Assembly (NCBI GenBank): GCA_030610745.1
Contig: JAUWRC010000049.1
Location: forward strand, 1-9,389
DNA length: 9,389 nucleotides
Direction: 5' to 3'
From: Clostridia bacterium
Lineage (GTDB): Bacteria > Aerophobota > Aerophobia > Aerophobales > AE-B3A
The translations under genes and the position numbers were made by a program. A model generated the notes under the pieces. That model was not told the origin of the DNA. It saw nothing but the letters and a program-made list of their open reading frames with translations, and did no database searches. Of the stretch, positions 6,196 to 9,389 are shown one piece after another (positions within the stretch are counted from its first letter, which is position 1; every line of letters begins with the position of its first letter).

Positions 6196-8080
6196 AAATA
6201 TCAAGATTCGTTACTTCCAGAGCGTGCTTCTGGATAAAGTTCTTGCGCGGCTCAACCTCTGTTCCCATTAATGTAGTAAATAATTCATCCGCCTCTACGG
6301 CATCCTCTATGGAAACCTGATAAATAGTGCGTGTGGCTGGGTTCATGGCAGCCTTCCATAATTGCTCAGGATTCATCTCACCCAGTCCCTTATACCTCTG
6401 AACTTCCATTTTCGCATCTCCCAGTTTTTCTCTTAACTTTTTAAACTCTTCCTCGGTGTAAAGAAAATGTTCCTTGCCCTTACTTTTTACTCTATACAAA
6501 GGGGGTTGGGCGATATATACATAACCTTCTTTGATCAACTGGTGCATATAGCGGTAAAAAAAGGTGAGGATAAGAGTTCTGATATGGGCCCCGTCTACGT
6601 CAGCGTCACTCATAAGAATGACTTTATTATACCTTAATCCAGAAGGGTCGAATTCCTCCTTGATTCCTGCTCCTATGGCTGTAATCATAGATTTTATTTC
6701 CTTATTATTAAGAGCCCTGGCTAAATGGGTCTTCTCTACATTGAGAATTTTTCCCCTCAAGGGAAGTATAGCCTGAAAATGTCTATCTCTACCCTGTTTG
6801 GCTGAACCGCCAGCGGAGTCTCCTTCTACCAGATATAACTCATTCTTTTCCGGGTCATCCCCAGAACAGGCAGCTAATTTGCCGGGAAGTGCTCCTCCTA
6901 AACCTTCCTTTTTTCGTGTTATCTCCCTTGCTCTTCGAGCAGCTTCTCTTACTCGAGAGGAAGAAATTGCTTTTTGTACAATGAGTTTAGCTACCGAAGG
7001 ATTTTCCTCCAGGTAGCGGGAGAGGTTTTCATAAACTATGGATTCGGTAATTCCCTTGACTTCACTATTGCCCAATCGGGTCTTTGTCTGCCCTTCAAAT
7101 TGAGGATTAGGAAGTTTCATATTAATAATGGCAGTCAATCCCTCTCTTATGTCTTCACCCAAAAGAACGACCTCCTTATTTTCTCTTTTTCTAACATAAT
7201 CATTGACTGTCCTGGTAAGGGCGGACTTGAATCCGGAAAGATGAGTTCCTCCTTCTTCGGTATTAATATCGTTGACGAAGGCAAATATATCCTGAATAAA
7301 ACTTTGATTATATTGAATAGCTACTTCCAGACTTACATCTTCCTTTTCTCCTCTAAGATAGACAGGCTCAGGAAATAAAACTTCCCTATTTCGGTTGAGG
7401 TGTTTTACAAAGGCTCTAATTCCTCCCTCATACTGGAAAACTTCTTTTCTTTCCTCTCTCTCATCTTTTACCTCTATCCTCAAGCCCTGGTTAAGGAAAG
7501 CTAGTTCTCTTAAGCGACGAGCTATCTTTTCCCACTCAAACTCTATTGACTCGAAAATCTCGCTATCTGGTTTAAAGCTGATCTGTGTTCCTCTATTATC
7601 CGAAGCAGCCTCTCCTATACACTCCACCTTCGTCGTTGGTCGGCCGCGTTCATACCTCTGACGCCAAGTTTTTCCATCTCGGGTAACTCTTGCCTCCAGC
7701 CATTCTGAGAGAGCATTTACTACCGAGACCCCTACTCCATGCAGTCCCCCTGCTACACGATAAATCTTATTATCAAACTTTCCTCCTGCATGAAGAGAGG
7801 TCATTACCAGTTCCAGGGCAGATTTTTTGTAAATTGGATGATGAGCAACAGGAATACCTCTTCCGTCATCAATTACAGTAATACTATTATCAGGATGGAT
7901 AACTACTTCTACATTTTGACAATAGCCAGCTAGAACCTCATCAATAGAGTTATCTACTACCTCACTCACCAGGTGGTGTAGTCCGCGGGAACCGGTACTA
8001 CCGATGTACATACTTGGCCTTTTACGCACCGCTTCCAGGTCTTTTAAAAGTTTAATCTCTTTTGCTCCGTATTCTTGCAT
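6194..8080 (-). CDS. gyrB: DNA gyrase subunit B
   Basis: GyrB is the ATPase and TOPRIM subunit of gyrase, pairing with GyrA encoded just downstream. The 628-residue protein is full length for the short GyrB class that lacks the proteobacterial insert. The GHKL ATPase domain shows SEVVDNSIDE with catalytic Glu40 and Asn44, DDGRGIPV (71-78) and GGLHGVGVSVVNALS (111-125). The transducer lysine is Lys333 in GQTKTRLGNSE. The TOPRIM metal site is LVEGDSAGG (417-425, Glu419) and SDADVDGAHIRT (491-502). The tail has QRYKGLGEMNPEQLW (561-575), which contacts GyrA. All key residues are intact. The start at 8078-8080 has the Shine-Dalgarno GAGAGGG (complement of 8086-8092) 5 bases upstream. gyrA begins 109 bp after the gyrB stop, or 76 bp if the upstream ATG were used. 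The TAG stop lies in a TAGTTCA heptamer. Confidence 0.98.
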   Translation of the reverse strand: MQEYGAKEIKLLKDLEAVRKRPSMYIGSTGSRGLHHLVSEVVDNSIDEVLAGYCQNVEVVIHPDNSITVIDDGRGIPVAHHPIYKKSALELVMTSLHAGGKFDNKIYRVAGGLHGVGVSVVNALSEWLEARVTRDGKTWRQRYERGRPTTKVECIGEAASDNRGTQISFKPDSEIFESIEFEWEKIARRLRELAFLNQGLRIEVKDEREERKEVFQYEGGIRAFVKHLNRNREVLFPEPVYLRGEKEDVSLEVAIQYNQSFIQDIFAFVNDINTEEGGTHLSGFKSALTRTVNDYVRKRENKEVVLLGEDIREGLTAIINMKLPNPQFEGQTKTRLGNSEVKGITESIVYENLSRYLEENPSVAKLIVQKAISSSRVREAARRAREITRKKEGLGGALPGKLAACSGDDPEKNELYLVEGDSAGGSAKQGRDRHFQAILPLRGKILNVEKTHLARALNNKEIKSMITAIGAGIKEEFDPSGLRYNKVILMSDADVDGAHIRTLILTFFYRYMHQLIKEGYVYIAQPPLYRVKSKGKEHFLYTEEEFKKLREKLGDAKMEVQRYKGLGEMNPEQLWKAAMNPATRTIYQVSIEDAVEADELFTTLMGTEVEPRKNFIQKHALEVTNLDI

Positions 8081-8085
8081 CTTTA

Positions 8086-8096
8086 CCCTCTCTTAA
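8086..8096 (-). promoter_or_regulatory. ribosome binding site region of gyrB
   Basis: The minus strand reads TTAAGAGAGGG, with the purine core 5 bases before the gyrB ATG. The identical 11-mer appears without a following gene at 1266-1276, next to TAGTTCA heptamers. Confidence 0.65.
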
Positions 8097-8120
8097 GATA
8101 TGCCTCGCTACGCTTGGCTA

Positions 8121-8155
8121 TCTCGTTGCTCGTTGCTCGTCGCTCGTATATCGTG
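8121..8155. repeat. heptamer tandem array, five GCTCGTT-type units, upstream of gyrB
   Basis: In-phase units are TCTCGTT (8121), GCTCGTT (8128), GCTCGTC (8135), GCTCGTA (8142) and TATCGTG (8149). On the gyrB coding strand they read as ACGAGCA-type repeats. The array fills most of the 89 bp between accA and gyrB. Between it and the gyrB ribosome site, the minus strand has AGCGTAGCGAGGC (complement of 8102-8114), which resembles GGAGCGAAGCGAC at 1401-1413. I see no convincing promoter in this gap. Confidence 0.85.
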
Positions 8156-8165
8156 AAGAAAAAAT

Positions 8166-8175
8166 CCCCTCACCC
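8166..8175. repeat. CCCCTCACCC repeat copy over the accA stop codon
   Basis: This 10-mer matches the start of the dispersed repeats at 3542-3551 and, for nine bases, at 9167-9175. The accA TGA (complement of 8170-8172) and its terminal Arg-Gly codons fall in or beside it. A 10-mer can recur by chance, so membership of the repeat family is likely but not certain. Confidence 0.45.
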
Positions 8176-9135
8176 TCTTCGGAATTCTCCCATTTGCCTG
8201 TATTTCTCGTATCTTTTTTTGACCAGCTGCTCAGGGGACAGCCTTTTTAGCTCTTTCAAGTGTTTAATTATGGCCTTCTTTATGTTCAGAGCTGTCTGTT
8301 CCACATTTCTATGAGCTCCTCCGACCGGCTCGGGAATAGTCTCATCTATCAATTTCAAATTTAATAAATCCGGAGGGGTAAGCCGCAAAGCCCTGGCTGC
8401 TTCTTCTACTTTTTCTTGATTCTTCCAAAGAATTGCCGCACATCCCTCAGGACTAATAACTGAATAAATAGCGTTTTCCAACATGAGAACTTTGTCTCCT
8501 ACTCCAATCCCTAAAGCACCCCCACTTCCTCCCTCTCCAATTATAATTGCCAAGATAGGTACCCTCAACTGAGACATTCTTTCCAGATTAGCAGCAATAG
8601 CCTCAGCTTGCCCTCTTTCCTCTGCCTCAATTCCCGGATAGGCTCCTGGAGTGTCAATGAAGGTGAGTACGGGCCGATTAAATTTTTCTGCCAGGTTCAT
8701 TAATCTTTGAGCTTTTCTATACCCTTCTGGATGGGCCATACCAAAGTTTCTAACCAGATTTTCCTTGATTGACTTTCCTTTTTGATGCCCGATAAATACT
8801 AGCTTTTCTTCCTCTATCCTGGCTAGTCCTCCCACAATAGCTTGGTCATCAGAATATAACCGGTCTCCGTGAAGGATAAGAAAATCATCAAAAATTAATT
8901 CAGTCAGATCCAATGATTTGGGGCGATTAGGATGTCGAGCCAACTGCACTTTTTGCCAGGGAGTAAGATGGGAAAGAATATCCTTTTCCAATTTTTTCAA
9001 GCGGGATTGAAGGCTGGATATCTCTTCAGTGAGGTCCAGACCCTCCTCGGCAGTTAATCCTTTTAACTCCTCAATTTTATGTTCCAGTTCCATAATTGGT
9101 TTTTCAAAATCAAGAGTATATCTATTTTCTACCAT
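8170..9135 (-). CDS. accA: acetyl-CoA carboxylase, carboxyltransferase subunit alpha
   Basis: AccA pairs with AccD to transfer the carboxyl group from biotin on AccB to acetyl-CoA, giving malonyl-CoA for fatty-acid synthesis. The 321 residues match the usual length of about 320. After a short lead, LDFEKPIMELEHKIEEL (8-24) is the classic AccA N-terminal helix. ILHGDRLYSDDQAIVGGLAR lies at 87-106, FGMAHPEGYRKAQRLM at 131-146 and FIDTPGAYPGIEAEERG at 159-175. The glycine-rich oxyanion region GEGGSGGALGIG is at 200-211, followed by YSVISPEGCAAILWK. The ATG at 9133-9135 has an AAGGA ribosome site (complement of 9142-9146) 6 bases upstream. accD, accB and accC are not in the window. FabD, which uses the product, is encoded downstream on the same strand after gyrBA. 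The last codons and the TGA stop coincide with a CCCCTCACCC repeat (8166-8175). Confidence 0.97.
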   Translation of the reverse strand: MVENRYTLDFEKPIMELEHKIEELKGLTAEEGLDLTEEISSLQSRLKKLEKDILSHLTPWQKVQLARHPNRPKSLDLTELIFDDFLILHGDRLYSDDQAIVGGLARIEEEKLVFIGHQKGKSIKENLVRNFGMAHPEGYRKAQRLMNLAEKFNRPVLTFIDTPGAYPGIEAEERGQAEAIAANLERMSQLRVPILAIIIGEGGSGGALGIGVGDKVLMLENAIYSVISPEGCAAILWKNQEKVEEAARALRLTPPDLLNLKLIDETIPEPVGGAHRNVEQTALNIKKAIIKHLKELKRLSPEQLVKKRYEKYRQMGEFRRG

Positions 9136-9166
9136 TTCTTATCCTTAATTCGGTAATTTCTCCTAT

Positions 9167-9230
9167 CCCCTCACCTTACAATGTGCGATAAATCGCACCG
9201 CTACTCCTCTCCCTCCCCTCGAGAGGGTGC
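9167..9230. repeat. composite dispersed repeat: CCCCTCACC, GTGCGA/TCGCAC hairpin, GCACCGCTAC
   Basis: The order here is CCCCTCACC (9167-9175), then a perfect stem GTGCGA (9183-9188) and TCGCAC (9193-9198) with a TAAA loop. GCACCGCTAC (9195-9204) overlaps the end of that stem. A second stem follows, CCTCTC (9206-9211) with GAGAGG (9221-9226). The same component motifs appear in a different order at 3542-3595. The accA-upstream gap (9136-9262) consists of this block, a heptamer array and the accA ribosome site; no gene is visible. Confidence 0.65.
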
Positions 9231-9236
9231 TTTTTC

Positions 9237-9257
9237 GAGCAACGAGCAACGAGCAAC
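9237..9257. repeat. heptamer tandem array, three exact GAGCAAC units
   Basis: GAGCAAC is repeated three times exactly (9237, 9244, 9251) and followed by the degenerate GAATATT, which overlaps the stop codon of the upstream gene (9263-9265). It is the same heptamer as the gyrB-upstream array, on the opposite strand. Confidence 0.85.
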
Positions 9258-9262
9258 GAATA

Positions 9263-9389
9263 TTACTCCACTATCTCTGATACATATACTAACTCTATTT
9301 TCCTTCTCTCTAGATTAGTAAGTATCTCCTTTATAGCCTGAGCCGTAGTAATGTTGGCATGTCCAATTCCCACCGCCTTACCCCTCACC
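9263..9389 (-). CDS. divergent polysaccharide deacetylase (YibQ/COG2861-like), C-terminal 41 residues
   Basis: This gene enters from the right edge, so only its end is visible: 41 residues followed by TAA (complement of 9263-9265). The tail reads RGKAVGIGHANITTAQAIKE and continues to IELVYVSEIVE. This matches the end of divergent polysaccharide deacetylases, where a Gly-Lys/Ala-x-Gly-Ile-Gly-His motif is followed by an amphipathic helix and the closing strand IELVxVSELV. These proteins have a carbohydrate-deacetylase-like fold and are usually secreted or periplasmic; their substrate is poorly defined. The call rests on a short stretch recognised by eye. It is co-directional with accA, 127 bp upstream of it. 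Confidence 0.7.
   Translation of the reverse strand, partial: VRGKAVGIGHANITTAQAIKEILTNLERRKIELVYVSEIVE

Noticed and set aside
4562..7933. Numerous open frames antisense to gyrA and gyrB
   Set aside because: They are shadows of highly conserved genes, with no family motifs or consistent ribosome sites.
8023..8031. CGCACCGCT inside gyrB as another copy of the GCACCGCTAC repeat
   Set aside because: It encodes the conserved AVRKR stretch of GyrB and stops matching after nine bases; coincidence.
9206..9235. Hairpin followed by five T residues as a plus-strand terminator
   Set aside because: The stem is only 6 bp and separated from the T-run, and no plus-strand gene precedes it. On the minus strand the T-run would be upstream of the stem.
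9381..9389. CCCCTCACC at the window edge as a further repeat copy
   Set aside because: It lies in the coding sequence of the deacetylase tail (Val-Arg-Gly) and the window ends there, so it cannot be assessed.

Overview
The window comes from a bacterial chromosome of moderate, slightly AT-rich composition. It carries core housekeeping genes (DNA gyrase, fatty-acid synthesis) separated by unusually repeat-rich gaps. The organism cannot be named from sequence alone. The simple gyrB-gyrA pair, the separate accA and fabD genes, the IS256-type element and the short tandem heptamers in nearly every gap suggest an uncultured, probably anaerobic lineage of a poorly sampled phylum (inference, low confidence).

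Layout. Positions 1 to about 565 are the 5' end of an IS256-family insertion sequence whose transposase (minus strand) runs off the left edge. It abuts a plus-strand remnant of comEC (about 569-1276) that keeps only part of the membrane competence domain. A 170 bp repeat-filled gap follows (1277-1446). Next is a complete major-facilitator transporter (1447-2598, plus). From there to the right edge all genes are on the minus strand. In transcription order they are the C-terminus of a divergent polysaccharide deacetylase (9263-9389, partial), accA (8170-9135), gyrB (6194-8080), gyrA (3664-6084, start revised inward) and fabD (2595-3524). fabD converges on the transporter with a 4 bp stop-codon overlap.

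How the genes work together. AccA (carboxyltransferase half of acetyl-CoA carboxylase) and FabD (malonyl-CoA:ACP transacylase) are consecutive steps that make and load malonyl units for fatty-acid synthesis. GyrB and GyrA form the A2B2 DNA gyrase. The co-directional order with gaps of roughly 75-140 bp is compatible with one long transcription unit, but no promoter or terminator is clear enough to prove it.

What stands out is the intergenic DNA. Every gap between non-overlapping genes holds at least one tandem array of 7-bp units (ACGAACT, ATGAACT, ACGAGCA, ACGCTAT or AGCTATC types), often beside two other repeat families (CCCCTCACC with a CCTCTCCC/GGGAGAGG hairpin, and GCACCGCTAC). The stop codons of gyrB, gyrA and probably accA lie inside these repeats, and one array ends directly at the transporter start codon. 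I found no new defence, biosynthetic or RNA-based system. The heptamer arrays are the best lead.
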